Assembly (NCBI GenBank): GCA_029977845.1
Contig: JAPOKC010000006.1
Span: 33,976-97,975 of the forward strand
Reading direction: 5' to 3'
Source: Mycobacteriaceae bacterium
Lineage (GTDB): Bacteria; Actinomycetota; Actinomycetes; Mycobacteriales; Mycobacteriaceae
DNA length: 64,000 nt
A program made the position numbers and the translations under genes. The notes under the pieces are model-generated. The model had not been told where the DNA came from. It worked only from the letters and a program-made list of their open reading frames with translations, and did not search any database. This document shows positions 22,643 through 32,236 of the stretch, piece by piece (position 1 is the first letter of the stretch; each line of letters opens with the position of its first letter).

Positions 22643-23250
22643 CGCGCCTGACGCCGGGCCTTGACTGCACCGGTGGGCCCAACGCCGACCTTGGCACGCG
22701 AAGCATTCGCACGCGGATTCGGCCGCGCGTCGGAGCGGGTCGTCTTACGCACTGATGCGGACTGGGCCGCGGCGCTGCGCGGAGAAGCGGGCCGGGCCGC
22801 CGCCGGTATCACCGACGGGTAGGTGATACCGAGCAGCGAGGACACCGCCATGAAAGGCGGCCCGAGCGCGTACACCGCCACGGCCAGCACCGAGCCGACC
22901 ACGATGCGTCCCACCTGATCCAGCGTCCAGGTCAGTCCGAACGACTCACCGACCACCGGGATCAGGTCGGCCAACCCGAAGCCGATCCCGATGCTCATCG
23001 GGATGGAGACCGGCAGACCCAGATACCAGACCGGGGCGATCGCGACACCGTAGGTGATGGCGTCGCTCACCCTGGTGACGATGTCGTTGATGGTCAGTGC
23101 CTGCAGGACGACGGGAATCTCGCGCATTTCGATCTGCGGCGCAGAGTGCTGCACGGGCACGGTCAGCATGCCGGCGCAGACCGTGACAACGCCGGCCGCG
23201 CCGATCGCGGCATTGAGCTGCTGTCGGACGTGGATCATCAGCCCAGTCAA
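22639..23250 (-). CDS. Membrane protein with basic C-terminal tail, unknown function
   Basis: A 203-residue protein with an N-terminal hydrophobic segment (about 13-32), two or three further hydrophobic stretches (about 67-105 and 115-145) and a long Arg/Ala/Ser/Pro-rich tail (about 150-203) that is probably disordered and cytosolic. QQLNAAIGAAGVVTVCAGMLTVPVQ resembles the signal-like region of mycobacterial conserved membrane or secreted proteins, but I cannot name a family. The start is among several close Met codons (MTGL, MIHV). It is convergent with the Rieske gene and divergent from the thiolase gene. Confidence 0.6.
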   Translation of the reverse strand: MTGLMIHVRQQLNAAIGAAGVVTVCAGMLTVPVQHSAPQIEMREIPVVLQALTINDIVTRVSDAITYGVAIAPVWYLGLPVSIPMSIGIGFGLADLIPVVGESFGLTWTLDQVGRIVVGSVLAVAVYALGPPFMAVSSLLGITYPSVIPAAARPASPRSAAAQSASVRKTTRSDARPNPRANASRAKVGVGPTGAVKARRQAR

Positions 23251-23357
23251 TCAACGGTTCATCACGGTTTCGGTGGGTGTCCATCACGAAAATGACACGA
23301 TCGAGGTCAACCAGATGCCGGTAGTGGCGTGGGTCACCCCCGGAGTAGGTTCGAACC

Positions 23358-24584
23358 GTGAGCGCAAACGTGTGGATTCTCGGCGGCTACCAGAGCGACT
23401 TCGCCCGCAATCTCCACCGTGAGGGCCGCGACTTCGCCGACCTGACCCGTGAGATCGTCGACCAGACCCTGGCCGAGGCGATGATCGACGCCTCCGACAT
23501 CGAGGTCGTCCATGTGGCCAACGCCTTCGGCGAGATGTTCGCCCAGCAGGGACACCTCGGGGCGATGCCGGCCACCGTGCACGACGGCCTCTGGAACACC
23601 CCGGCGACCCGGCACGAGGCGGCCTGCGCTTCGGGCAGTGTGGCCGCCCTGGCCGCCATGGCCGACCTGCGGGCCGGCAACTACCGCACCGCACTGGTCG
23701 TCGGACTCGAATTGGAGAAGACGGTGCCCGGCGACACCGCCGCCCAGCATCTGGGCGCGGCCGCGTGGACCGGTCACGAGGGTCAGGATGCGAAGTTCAT
23801 GTGGCCTTTCATGTTCTCCAAGGTCGCCGACGAGTACGACCGCCGATACGGCATCGATGACGCCCATCTGCACGCGATCGCGGCCGTCAACCTGGCCAAC
23901 GCCAAACGCAACCCCAACGCGCAGACCCGGGACTGGCAGGTTCCCGATCTCGCCGCAGACGGCGATGACGACTCTGTGAACGCACCGATCGAGGGACGCA
24001 TCCGGCGGTTCGACTGCAGTCAGATGACCGACGGCGGCGCCGGAGTGGTGCTGGTGAGCGACGAGTTCCTGGCCGATCACCCGGGAGTGCGGCCGATCGG
24101 ACTGATCGAAGGCTGGGGGCACCGCACGGTCGGCCTGGGCCTGCGGCAGAAACTCGAACGCGACACCGGCAATCCGTACGTGATGCCGCACCTACGTGCC
24201 GCAGTGCAGGACGCCTTCACCCGCGCGGAGGTGGATCTCGAGGGAATCGACGGCTTCGAGGTGCACGACTGTTTCACCCCCAGCGAGTACGTGGCGATCG
24301 ACCACATCGGACTCACCGCTGCGGGCGAGTCGTGGAAGGCCGTCGAGTCCGGCGACATCGAGATCGGCGGCCGGCTGCCGATCAACCCCAGCGGCGGACT
24401 TATCGGCGGCGGCCACCCGGTGGGGGCGACCGGCGTCCGGATGATGCTGGATGCCGCCAAGCAGGTCAGCGGACTGGCCGGCGAGTATCAGGTCGAGGGC
24501 GCCCGCAGATTCGGCACACTCAACCTCGGCGGGAGCACGGCAACCACCGTGAGCTTCGTGATCGGGGCAGTAGATGGAAGTTGA
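23358..24584 (+). CDS. Thiolase-family acetyl-CoA acetyltransferase/lipid-transfer thiolase (Rv0914c-like)
   Basis: The 408-residue protein has the thiolase fold with a nucleophilic Cys in EAACASGSVAALAA, the His-bearing DGFEVHDCFTPSEYVAI, INPSGGLIGGGHPVGATG (C-terminal catalytic loop with GGGHP) and GTLNLGGSTAT. It belongs to the SCP-x/lipid-transfer type rather than classic FadA, and probably acts in lipid or sterol side-chain metabolism. TAGGTT (23346-23351) is 6 nt before GTG 23358, so it is leaderless. It overlaps the carotenoid oxygenase gene by 11 nt, the Rv0914c-Rv0913c arrangement. Confidence 0.88.
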   Translation: MSANVWILGGYQSDFARNLHREGRDFADLTREIVDQTLAEAMIDASDIEVVHVANAFGEMFAQQGHLGAMPATVHDGLWNTPATRHEAACASGSVAALAAMADLRAGNYRTALVVGLELEKTVPGDTAAQHLGAAAWTGHEGQDAKFMWPFMFSKVADEYDRRYGIDDAHLHAIAAVNLANAKRNPNAQTRDWQVPDLAADGDDDSVNAPIEGRIRRFDCSQMTDGGAGVVLVSDEFLADHPGVRPIGLIEGWGHRTVGLGLRQKLERDTGNPYVMPHLRAAVQDAFTRAEVDLEGIDGFEVHDCFTPSEYVAIDHIGLTAAGESWKAVESGDIEIGGRLPINPSGGLIGGGHPVGATGVRMMLDAAKQVSGLAGEYQVEGARRFGTLNLGGSTATTVSFVIGAVDGS

Positions 24585-26088
24585 GATCGTCGGCAAATAC
24601 CTGTCCACCCTTCCCGAAGATGACGACCACCCCTATCGGACCGGACCGTGGCGACCGCAGACGACCGAATGGCGTGCCGATGACCTGATCGCGGTCGAAG
24701 GCGAGATCCCCGCCGACCTGGACGGGATGTATCTGCGCAACACCGAGAATCCGCTGCACCCCGCCCTGAAGACCTATCACCCGTTCGACGGCGACGGCAT
24801 GCTGCACATCGTGGGGTTCCGTGATGGAAAGGCCTTCTACCGCAACAGTTTTGTCCGCACGGAGGGATTCGAAGCCGAACAGAAAGCTGGCTGCTCGCTG
24901 TGGCCGGGAATAGCCGAGCCGCTGTCATTGGCCAAGGCTGACCACGGCTGGGGAGCGCGCACGATGCTCAAGGATTCCTCGAGCACCGATGTGGTGGTGC
25001 ACCGCGGTGTCGCGCTGACAAGTTTCTACCAATGCGGCGATCTGTACCGGATCGATCCGTACACCGGCCAGACGCACGGCAGGGAGACCTGGGGCGGCAG
25101 ATTTCCCTCCCAGGGCGTATCGGCCCATCCCAAGGTCGACGAGCGCACCGGCGAGATGCTGTTCTTCAACTACAGCAAGAACGCGCCCTACATGCACTAC
25201 GGCGTTGTCGACGACGGCAACAAACTCGTGCACTACACAGACATCCCGCTGCCGGGCCCGCGCCTGCCGCACGATATGGCGTTCACCCGCAACTACGCCA
25301 TCCTCAACGACTTCCCGCTGTTCTGGGACCCTGAACTTCTGCAGCGGGATCTGCATGTGGCCCGCTACCACCCGGACATGCCGTCGCGGTTCGCGGTGAT
25401 CCCCCGCCGGGGCGACGCCGGTCAGATCCGGTGGTTCGAGGCGGACCCGACCTTCGTACTGCACTTCACCAACGCATACGAGGACGGTGACGAGATCGTT
25501 CTCGACGGTTTCTTCCAGGGCGATCCGGAACCGGCCGATGACGGCAGCGGCACCAAGTGGCAGCGTCTGTTCCGGTTCCTCGCGCTCGACCGGATGCAGA
25601 CCCGTTTGCACCGCTGGCGGTTCAACCTCAAGACCGGAGCCGCACACGAGGAACCGCTGAGCGAGAACATCTCCGAATTCGGGATGATCAACGCCGCCCA
25701 CGGTGGTGAGCCTTACCGATACGTCTATGCGGCCACCGGCAAGCCGGGCTGGTTCCTGTTCGACGGACTCATTCGCCACGATCTGGCGAGCGGCACCGAA
25801 CAGCGGATCAGCTTCGGCGATGGCGTCTACGGCAGCGAGACCGCGATGGCGCCGCGGGTCGGAAGTCGCGGCGAGGATGACGGATATCTGGTCACCCTGA
25901 CCACCGACATGAATGCCGACGCCTCCTACTGCCTGATTTTCGACGCCGCCCGGATCACCGACGGTCCGGTGTGCAAACTTAAACTACCGGAACGGATCTC
26001 GAGCGGAACACACTCCACGTGGGTGGCCGGATCCGATGTGCGGCGCTGGCATGAGACCGACTCGCCCGCGGCGGCCGTCGGCCTCTAG
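24574..26088 (+). CDS. Carotenoid cleavage dioxygenase-family protein (Rv0913c-like)
   Basis: The 504-residue protein is a seven-bladed-propeller non-haem iron dioxygenase. The four iron-binding His are visible in SAHPKVD, LPHDMAF, VLHFTNAYE and GTHSTW, and the N-terminal DLDGMYLRNTENP block is typical. It cleaves carotenoids, retinoids or related aryl-alkenes; the actual substrate is not evident and no carotenoid biosynthesis genes are here, apart from a phytoene-dehydrogenase-like gene near 42-43.6 kb. It overlaps the thiolase by 11 nt and ends 1 nt before the convergent lipoprotein gene's stop. Confidence 0.9.
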   Translation: MEVEIVGKYLSTLPEDDDHPYRTGPWRPQTTEWRADDLIAVEGEIPADLDGMYLRNTENPLHPALKTYHPFDGDGMLHIVGFRDGKAFYRNSFVRTEGFEAEQKAGCSLWPGIAEPLSLAKADHGWGARTMLKDSSSTDVVVHRGVALTSFYQCGDLYRIDPYTGQTHGRETWGGRFPSQGVSAHPKVDERTGEMLFFNYSKNAPYMHYGVVDDGNKLVHYTDIPLPGPRLPHDMAFTRNYAILNDFPLFWDPELLQRDLHVARYHPDMPSRFAVIPRRGDAGQIRWFEADPTFVLHFTNAYEDGDEIVLDGFFQGDPEPADDGSGTKWQRLFRFLALDRMQTRLHRWRFNLKTGAAHEEPLSENISEFGMINAAHGGEPYRYVYAATGKPGWFLFDGLIRHDLASGTEQRISFGDGVYGSETAMAPRVGSRGEDDGYLVTLTTDMNADASYCLIFDAARITDGPVCKLKLPERISSGTHSTWVAGSDVRRWHETDSPAAAVGL

Positions 26089-26089
26089 A

Positions 26090-26737
26090 TCACTTTGGCG
26101 GCAGTAGCTGGAATCCCTTGAGGATCGACTGGGAGTCCTGCGCGAAGACCTTCTCGTCCTGATTCATCGACTGGACCGTCAGGGTCGCGATGTAGTTCGC
26201 GTCCGACGCCCTCCAGACCACGCCCAGCGAGGTTGCCTTGTGCTTGGGAACAACCGGCACCTTCGGATTGGGACTGACCTTCATCTCGGGAGCGGTGTAA
26301 CTGGTCAGCTGCCCCGGGATTCCGCACACCTCGGTCGCCGTGGTGCTCAGATCGGTGGCCTTGATCCTCTTGACCAGCTGGTCGTTCTGCGCCTCGAGGA
26401 TCTTCGCAGGCTTGCCGACATCCGTGCCGACCTTCTGCAGTGTCACCACGGCGTTGGGAATGAACCCCTCGACCTTCAGCGCGGGATTGCGGATCGCGAA
26501 CCGGATGGACTCGTTGTCCAGATTGGTCGTGCGCTCCCAACCCGGCGGCAGCGGAATCCGCATCTTCGGCTCCTGATCGGTGCGGGTCGGAATATCGGCC
26601 ATCGGCACAGAGACCGTCTGGCACTTGTCCGCGGTCGGTGTTCCACCGCCTGAACAGCCGGTCAACATCGCGGCGAGGACCGCGGCAAATGCCACCGGGG
26701 CTACCCGGACCGGTCTGATCACTGTGTTCAACTCCAT
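26090..26737 (-). CDS. LpqN/LpqT-type lipoprotein
   Basis: A 215-residue protein with a signal peptide ending in lipobox LTGC (after AFAAVLAAM) and a roughly 180-residue exposed domain of the LpqN/LpqT family, recognised from IPLPPGWERTTNLDNESIRFAIRNP and TVQSMNQDEKVFAQDSQSILKGFQL. In the family this domain is surface-exposed and binds cell-envelope components. ATG 26737 is preferred: TAGGCT (26756-26761) would start transcription near 26749, inside an upstream GTG, and GAAGGA precedes the ATG closely. Confidence 0.8.
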   Translation of the reverse strand: MELNTVIRPVRVAPVAFAAVLAAMLTGCSGGGTPTADKCQTVSVPMADIPTRTDQEPKMRIPLPPGWERTTNLDNESIRFAIRNPALKVEGFIPNAVVTLQKVGTDVGKPAKILEAQNDQLVKRIKATDLSTTATEVCGIPGQLTSYTAPEMKVSPNPKVPVVPKHKATSLGVVWRASDANYIATLTVQSMNQDEKVFAQDSQSILKGFQLLPPK

Positions 26738-26788
26738 TCCTTCGCGACCTGCCACAGCCTACCGGCGCGGTTCCAGCAAAGCCCGAGA

Positions 26789-27208
26789 CTATCCCCTGAG
26801 CAGGGCAGTCACCAGTGCCCAGACCGAGCAGCCCAGCGCGCAGAGGGCGAACAGCGCACCCAGGTACAGCCCGTAGCCGGCATCGACGGGTGGCCGCACA
26901 TTGGCGTCGTAGTACCACCAGGTCAACACGATGAGCAGGGCGGCGATCACCACGGCGGCCATCGCCGACGACCGGGCGCCGAGGTCCCGCGCGACCATCG
27001 CGCCCAGCACGACGAGCACCGAGGACAGCAAGACGATCAATTGTCCGGGTCCGAACCGGTGCGGCAGGCTGATGCTGCCCATCGTGCCGCCGATGGCACT
27101 CGCGCGGCCGCCGCCGAGCGCCGATGTGGTCAACCAGGGCAGCCACGAACTGACCGACACCCCGGCCGCGCACAGCGCCAGCAGCCAGCCGGGGCGCACT
27201 CGTCGCAT
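26789..27208 (-). CDS. Four-TM membrane protein (Rv0912-like)
   Basis: A 139-residue protein with four hydrophobic segments (about 7-27, 55-73, 82-97, 112-135) and a Gly/Ser-rich extracytoplasmic loop after TM1. The position beside the Rv0913c homologue fits Rv0912, a conserved transmembrane protein of unknown role. No catalytic motif is visible. It is transcribed leftward just upstream of the lipoprotein, and is divergent from the RCK-channel gene. Confidence 0.7.
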   Translation of the reverse strand: MRRVRPGWLLALCAAGVSVSSWLPWLTTSALGGGRASAIGGTMGSISLPHRFGPGQLIVLLSSVLVVLGAMVARDLGARSSAMAAVVIAALLIVLTWWYYDANVRPPVDAGYGLYLGALFALCALGCSVWALVTALLRG

Positions 27209-27273
27209 CCCCAGACCTTAATCCGGACCGCAACTAATCGGCCGAACAGACAGTTTGCAGGTAGCTTTGCCCC

Positions 27274-28974
27274 ATGCGGGGTCACATCATCGTCTGTGGG
27301 GATGATGCGCTCGCGATGCAGATCATCGACGAGCTCAACGACGCCGAGCTCAGCGTCGTGCCGCTGAAGTCGCCGAAAGCCCTCGAGTCGGCTGACGTGG
27401 CGACAGCTCACGCCGTGATCGCCGCCTCCCCCGATGACGCCCTGAATCTCGAAGTGGCCCTGCTGGCCCGCCGCGCGAGCCCCGGTGTACGGGTGGTGGC
27501 CCGAATCGCCAATACCGCGCTGCGCCAAGCCATGGACGATCCCGCGGATCCGGGCGACGTGCTGGATGTCGCCGATCTGGCGGCCCCGTCCGTGGTGGAG
27601 GCGTTACTCGGCCGGACAGCACACAGCATCCGTGTCGGTGACGTGGATTTCGTGGTCTCCGGAGCAACGGCCCCGTCGGATGGGACGCTGCGCGAACTCT
27701 ACGGCCGGCTGGCCCCGGTGGCGATCATCCGCGGTGACCACTCCCCCGACGCCGGCGAGGTCATCGCGTGCCCACCACTGGACACCGCGGTCCGTCAGGG
27801 CGACTGGACGTCGATGATCGGGCGGCCAGAGGAACTCGCGGCACAGGGGATGCAGGTCGGGCGCACCGGCGACATCACACCCAGACGCCGTCCTGCACTG
27901 TGGCGCCTCTTGGATTCGGTCCGGGCCTTCAGCGACGACATCCATCCGACGTTCTACCGGGCGCTCGGCGTGCTGGTGACGTTACTCGTCGGATCGACCG
28001 TCATTCTCCGGTTCTGTTACCACGCGCCGGACATGGGTTGGATGGATGCACTGTATTTCTCCACCGAGACGCTGGCGACAGTCGGTTACGGCGATTTCAA
28101 CTTCATGCACCAGCCGCTGTGGCTCCGGCTCTGGGGTGTGGTGATGATGCTCGGCGGCCTGGCCACCACCGCCATCGTGGTGGCCTTCGTCGCCGATGTG
28201 CTTCTGTCCCGGCGCCTTTCGCAGACCACCAGCAAACAGCACGTGCGCCACATGCGCCGGCACTTCGTGGTCATCGGTCTCGGATCCTTCGGTATCCGGG
28301 TGGCGACCATGCTCAAGGAAGCCGGCTATTCGGTGGTGGTGGTCGAACGCGATGAGACCAACCCGTATCTGCCGATCGCGACGGAGCAGAAGATCGCGAT
28401 CATCATCGGCGATGCGACACAACGGAACACCCTGGAGGCCGCCCGGGTCGAACACGCCCGCGCGATCGCCGTGCTCACCGACCACGACATGGTGAACATC
28501 GAGATCGGTATCGTCCTGCGCGACATCCTCGGCTCGGATCAGACTCCGCACGGGCAGCGTATTCCGATCGTCATGCGGATCTTCGACCGCGATCTGGGCG
28601 ACGCTGTGGGACATCGGCTCGGGTTCCAGTACGTGCGTTCCACCGTGGATCTGGCCACCCCGTGGTTCATCGGAGCAGCGATGGGTCTGGACGTGCTCGG
28701 AACCTTCTCGGTCGGCCAGCGTTCCTTCATGGTCGGTGGCGTGGAAGTCGAGTCCGGCAGCGAACTGGACGGTGTCCGGATGTTCGAACTGTCCACCCAG
28801 ACCCGGGTGATCGCACTCGAGCGGGACGGCGAGGAAGAGATGCTGCATCCGCACAAGGATTTCCAGCTCCGGGCCGGCGACACCGCTTACCTGGTGGGTC
28901 CGTACCACGAACTACTGGAGACGCTGCGCAAGGGGCAGTTGGCGCGGGCTCAACGCCAGCCCACCCGGCACTGA
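27274..28974 (+). CDS. Two-TM potassium channel protein flanked by RCK (TrkA-N) domains
   Basis: The 566-residue protein is predicted to conduct or sense K+. The order is N-terminal RCK/Rossmann domain (about 1-185, starting GHIIVCGDDALAMQIID), TM1 (about 228-248), pore helix with canonical K+ selectivity filter TVGYGD (269-274), TM2 (about 287-311), second RCK domain (about 329-460, FVVIGLGSFG) and RCK-C domain (about 480-560). RCK domains normally bind nucleotide, c-di-AMP or divalent ions and gate the pore. RCK on both sides of a two-TM pore is less common than pore-first forms. TAGCTT (27262-27267) 6 nt before the ATG indicates a leaderless start. Confidence 0.88.
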   Translation: MRGHIIVCGDDALAMQIIDELNDAELSVVPLKSPKALESADVATAHAVIAASPDDALNLEVALLARRASPGVRVVARIANTALRQAMDDPADPGDVLDVADLAAPSVVEALLGRTAHSIRVGDVDFVVSGATAPSDGTLRELYGRLAPVAIIRGDHSPDAGEVIACPPLDTAVRQGDWTSMIGRPEELAAQGMQVGRTGDITPRRRPALWRLLDSVRAFSDDIHPTFYRALGVLVTLLVGSTVILRFCYHAPDMGWMDALYFSTETLATVGYGDFNFMHQPLWLRLWGVVMMLGGLATTAIVVAFVADVLLSRRLSQTTSKQHVRHMRRHFVVIGLGSFGIRVATMLKEAGYSVVVVERDETNPYLPIATEQKIAIIIGDATQRNTLEAARVEHARAIAVLTDHDMVNIEIGIVLRDILGSDQTPHGQRIPIVMRIFDRDLGDAVGHRLGFQYVRSTVDLATPWFIGAAMGLDVLGTFSVGQRSFMVGGVEVESGSELDGVRMFELSTQTRVIALERDGEEEMLHPHKDFQLRAGDTAYLVGPYHELLETLRKGQLARAQRQPTRH

Positions 28975-28981
28975 AAGCGCG

Positions 28982-29428
28982 TCAGGGTTGGGCGAAGACC
29001 GTGACGAAGCGGTCCAGCGACTCCTCGATGTCACCGCGCAGTGATGCGGCCACCAGCATGCCGATCGGACCGAACAGGGCGGGGCCGCCGAGGTGGACGT
29101 CGAGGGTGACGACCGAGGCGCCCCCGTCCCCCGCATCGGGACGGACCTTACCGATCAGCTTCACCTTCACACCGCCGACCCCGACGCCGTTGAGCGTCAT
29201 CGACTCCGGCGGCTTGAAGTGCACGATGGTCCACCGGATCCGGTTGTGCATACCCTTCACCTCGACGATGGACTCGACGACGGCGCCTTTGTCGAGGGTC
29301 TCGGGCAACTTGGAACGCCAGACCCGGTGAATGGTGAGCCACTCGGAGTACCGGGAGAGGTCCGAAGCGTGTTCCCACGCCTCCTGCGGTGAAAGCGGAA
29401 CCTCGACAGAAGCCGATACCTTCGCCAT
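28982..29428 (-). CDS. SRPBCC-fold protein, Rv0910-type toxin of a toxin-antitoxin pair
   Basis: A 148-residue START/SRPBCC-fold protein beginning AKVSASVEVPLSPQEAWEHASDLSRYSEWL, then RRVWRSKLPETLD-like and HFKPPESMTLNGVG segments around a hydrophobic pocket. It corresponds to Rv0910, reported in M. tuberculosis as the toxin of the Rv0909-Rv0910 pair. The start is 4 nt after the stop of the antitoxin-type gene. Whether it is toxic here is unknown; SRPBCC proteins more often bind lipids or polyketides. Confidence 0.82.
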   Translation of the reverse strand: MAKVSASVEVPLSPQEAWEHASDLSRYSEWLTIHRVWRSKLPETLDKGAVVESIVEVKGMHNRIRWTIVHFKPPESMTLNGVGVGGVKVKLIGKVRPDAGDGGASVVTLDVHLGGPALFGPIGMLVAASLRGDIEESLDRFVTVFAQP

Positions 29429-29432
29429 CGAC

Positions 29433-29771
29433 CTACTGGCCGTCGGCCTTATCGGCCTTGTCGGCTTTGTCGGCCACGGCATCGACGGCGCCGGTGGCGG
29501 CGTCCTTGGCTTGTGTCGCGGCTTGGCCGGCAGCTTCAGCGACCTTGCCGACCGCGGTGTGCGCGGCGCCCTGCACCTTGTCGATGGTCTCCGAGATCTT
29601 GCCGCCGGTCTTCTCGTCGATGAAGTCACCGGCCTTGTCGATGGCGTCCTCGATCTTGTCGACGTTCCCGCTGATGGCGTCCTTCGCCTGCGCCGCGAGG
29701 CCTTCGGCCACGTCCTTGGCCTTGTCGAGGTTTTCGCCGAGAGTTTCCTTGGCCTTGTCAATGAACGACAT
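29433..29771 (-). CDS. Rv0909-type antitoxin (MT0933-like), Lys/Ala/Asp-rich helical protein
   Basis: A 112-residue low-complexity helical protein beginning MSFIDKAKETLGENLDKAKD, with repeated heptad-like DKA/AKD units and a Lys-Ala-Asp C-terminus (ADKADKADGQ). It fits the MT0933 antitoxin family but is longer than the 59-residue Rv0909 recalled from M. tuberculosis, mostly through extra helical repeats. GGGTGA precedes the ATG. It is upstream of and cotranscribed with the Rv0910-like gene. By composition it also resembles stress-related LEA/CsbD-like helical proteins, so the antitoxin role rests on synteny. Confidence 0.75.
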   Translation of the reverse strand: MSFIDKAKETLGENLDKAKDVAEGLAAQAKDAISGNVDKIEDAIDKAGDFIDEKTGGKISETIDKVQGAAHTAVGKVAEAAGQAATQAKDAATGAVDAVADKADKADKADGQ

Positions 29772-29823
29772 GTGTTCACCCTTTCCCGAGTAGCCCCCGC
29801 GTCAATCTACGCACCGGGTTCGG

Positions 29824-32208
29824 CTACCGCCATACCCGCCTGGGTTCGCCGAGCCATCTGCCCTGAATCCACCACAGTGCCTCGATGAGCACCGCGGCCA
29901 GCAGTCCGATGCCCACCGCCTCCGAGGTGATCACGAGGTTGGACGGGTCGAGCATGAACTTCTCCCGCGCAAGCGGAAGGGCGAAGATCACCACGTACGC
30001 CAACGCCGAGACAGCCACCAGTGCGACCCGCCACCACTGATACGGCCGGGCCACCACGGCCAGCACCCACAGGGCGCCGATGAGCAGAGTGATCAGCGCC
30101 CCCGTCGAGGCCTGGGTCAGTTGCTCCACGCTCGAGTCCCGGCCCGGATGAGCCAACAGGTAGCTGACATAGGTCGACGACCCGATCACCACACCGGCCG
30201 GCAGCGCCGAGGTCATCACCCGCCGGACGAACCCGGTGCGGGCGCGTTCGCTGTTGGGCGCCAGCGACAGGATGAATGCCGGTATTCCGATGGTGAACCA
30301 GGCGGCGATCGTGACGTGGATCGGCTGGAAGGGGTAGAGCAACGGGGCGGTGCCGAAGAACTTCGATGACAGGCCCGCCAGTCCGACCAGCAGGGCGAGC
30401 AACACCGAGTAGACGGTCTTGGTCAAGAACAGGTTGGAGACCCGTTCGATGTTGCCGATCACCCGGCGGCCCTCGCCGACCACATAGGGAAGCGTGGCGA
30501 ACTTGTTGTCCAACAACACGATCTGCGCGACGGCACGCGATGCCGGGCTGCCCGATCCCATCGCCACACCGATATCGGCATCCTTGAGTGCCAGCACGTC
30601 GTTGACGCCGTCTCCGGTCATCGCCACGGTGTGTTCCCGGGACTGCAGGGCGTGCACCATCGCCCGCTTCTGATCCGGCCGGACCCGCCCGAAGGTGGTG
30701 TACTCGGTCATCACCTCGGCGAGTTCGTTCTGATCGGCGGGCAGCTCCCGGGCGTCCATCGCCTCACCGTGCAGTCCCAGCGAACCGGCCACCGCACCCA
30801 CCGAGACCGCGTTGTCACCGGAGATCACCTTGACCGAGACATCCTGGGAGGCAAAGTATTCCAGGGTGTCTCGGGCATCCGGCCGGACCCGCTGCTCGAG
30901 GATGACCAGGGCCACCGGAGTGATCGTTCCCGGCGCGTCGGGCGCGTCGACCGCACGGTCCGAGGCGCCCAGCAGGAGTACCCGGAGTCCCTTCGCGCCG
31001 ATCTCCTCGGCGCGGTCGGCCACCGGCGTGCCGGGAGCGAGAAGGACATCGGGGGCGCCGATGACCCAGTTGCCGTGTTCGCCATAGGAGGTGCCACTCC
31101 ACTTGGTGGCCGACTTGAACGGCGCCAGTGCCGTCGGCTGCCAGCCCGGATTGACCGGGTAGGCCTCGACGATGGCCTGCATGCTGGCGTTCGGCTTCGG
31201 ATCGTCACCGGCCAGCGCCGCCAGCACGGTACCGATCTGATCCGGGCCCGCCCCACCCACCGGTTCGGCCTGCGACAGCCTCATCCCGTTCTCGGTCAGC
31301 GTTCCGGTCTTGTCCGCACACACCACGTCCACCCGGGCCAGACCCTCGATCGCCGGAAGTTCCTGCACGAGACACTGACGGCGGCCCAGCCGGATGACCC
31401 CGACCGCGAAGGCGATGGAGGTCATCAGCACCAGACCCTCCGGCACCATCGGGACCAGGGCGCCGACCATCCGCAGCAGTGATTCCTGCCAACCCACTCC
31501 GGTCGTGAACAGTTGGGTGTAGATGATCAGCAAGCCGGTCGGCCACAACAGATAGGTGATGAACTGAAGGATCTTGCTGATCCCGCTGCGCAGTTCGGAT
31601 TTCACCAGGGTGAACTTGCTGGCCTCCTCGGCCAGCCGGGCGGCGTAGGCCTCCCGGCCCACTTTGGTGGCGCGATACGCACCGGTTCCGGCCACCACGA
31701 AACTTCCCGACATGACCGGATCGCCGACATGCATGCTGATCGGATCGGCCTCACCGGTCAGCAGCGACTCGTCCACCTCCAGTGCGGAGGCTTCGAGCAG
31801 TTCGCCGTCGACGACGATCTGATCGCCCGGACCGATCTCGATGACGTCGTCGAGAACGACCTGCCCGGGCGGCAGGTCGACGGTGCCGGACTGCCTTCGC
31901 ACGGTGGGTTTGGCCTGACCAACGATGGCGAGGTTGTCCAGGGTCTGCTTGGCCCGCAACTCCTGGATGATGCCGATCGCACTGTTGGCGATTATCAGCA
32001 GTCCGAACAATCCGTTGATCAACGATCCGGTTGCCAGCACGATTCCGAACAGCACACCGAGGATGGCGTTGATGCGGGTGAAGACGTTGGACTTGACGAT
32101 CTCGCCGACACTGCGCGAGGCGCGCGACGGAACGTCATTGGTCTTGCCCTCGGCGACACGAGCAGCCACCTCGGCGTCGGAAAGGCCGGCTGCGACGCTC
32201 GTCGTCAA
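29824..32208 (-). CDS. ctpE: P-type ATPase CtpE (calcium transporter)
   Basis: CtpE is a P2-type cation ATPase, reported as a high-affinity Ca2+ importer in mycobacteria and linked to cell-surface integrity. The 794-residue protein has the actuator [10 protein letters not shown] (148-156), membrane motif PMVPEGL (253-259), phosphorylated Asp299 in DKTGTLTE, the FKSATKWSG nucleotide region and hinge [17 protein letters not shown], followed by the C-terminal TM bundle ending EPRRVWR. The start is TTG 32208 with AGAAGAA upstream, and the first residues match recalled CtpE. It is last in the echA6-MBL-beta-lactamase-ctpE direction, 28 nt after the previous stop. Confidence 0.94.
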   Translation of the reverse strand: MTTSVAAGLSDAEVAARVAEGKTNDVPSRASRSVGEIVKSNVFTRINAILGVLFGIVLATGSLINGLFGLLIIANSAIGIIQELRAKQTLDNLAIVGQAKPTVRRQSGTVDLPPGQVVLDDVIEIGPGDQIVVDGELLEASALEVDESLLTGEADPISMHVGDPVMSGSFVVAGTGAYRATKVGREAYAARLAEEASKFTLVKSELRSGISKILQFITYLLWPTGLLIIYTQLFTTGVGWQESLLRMVGALVPMVPEGLVLMTSIAFAVGVIRLGRRQCLVQELPAIEGLARVDVVCADKTGTLTENGMRLSQAEPVGGAGPDQIGTVLAALAGDDPKPNASMQAIVEAYPVNPGWQPTALAPFKSATKWSGTSYGEHGNWVIGAPDVLLAPGTPVADRAEEIGAKGLRVLLLGASDRAVDAPDAPGTITPVALVILEQRVRPDARDTLEYFASQDVSVKVISGDNAVSVGAVAGSLGLHGEAMDARELPADQNELAEVMTEYTTFGRVRPDQKRAMVHALQSREHTVAMTGDGVNDVLALKDADIGVAMGSGSPASRAVAQIVLLDNKFATLPYVVGEGRRVIGNIERVSNLFLTKTVYSVLLALLVGLAGLSSKFFGTAPLLYPFQPIHVTIAAWFTIGIPAFILSLAPNSERARTGFVRRVMTSALPAGVVIGSSTYVSYLLAHPGRDSSVEQLTQASTGALITLLIGALWVLAVVARPYQWWRVALVAVSALAYVVIFALPLAREKFMLDPSNLVITSEAVGIGLLAAVLIEALWWIQGRWLGEPRRVWR

Positions 32209-32236
32209 CTGGTTCTTCTCTCTTCGCGCAAGACGC

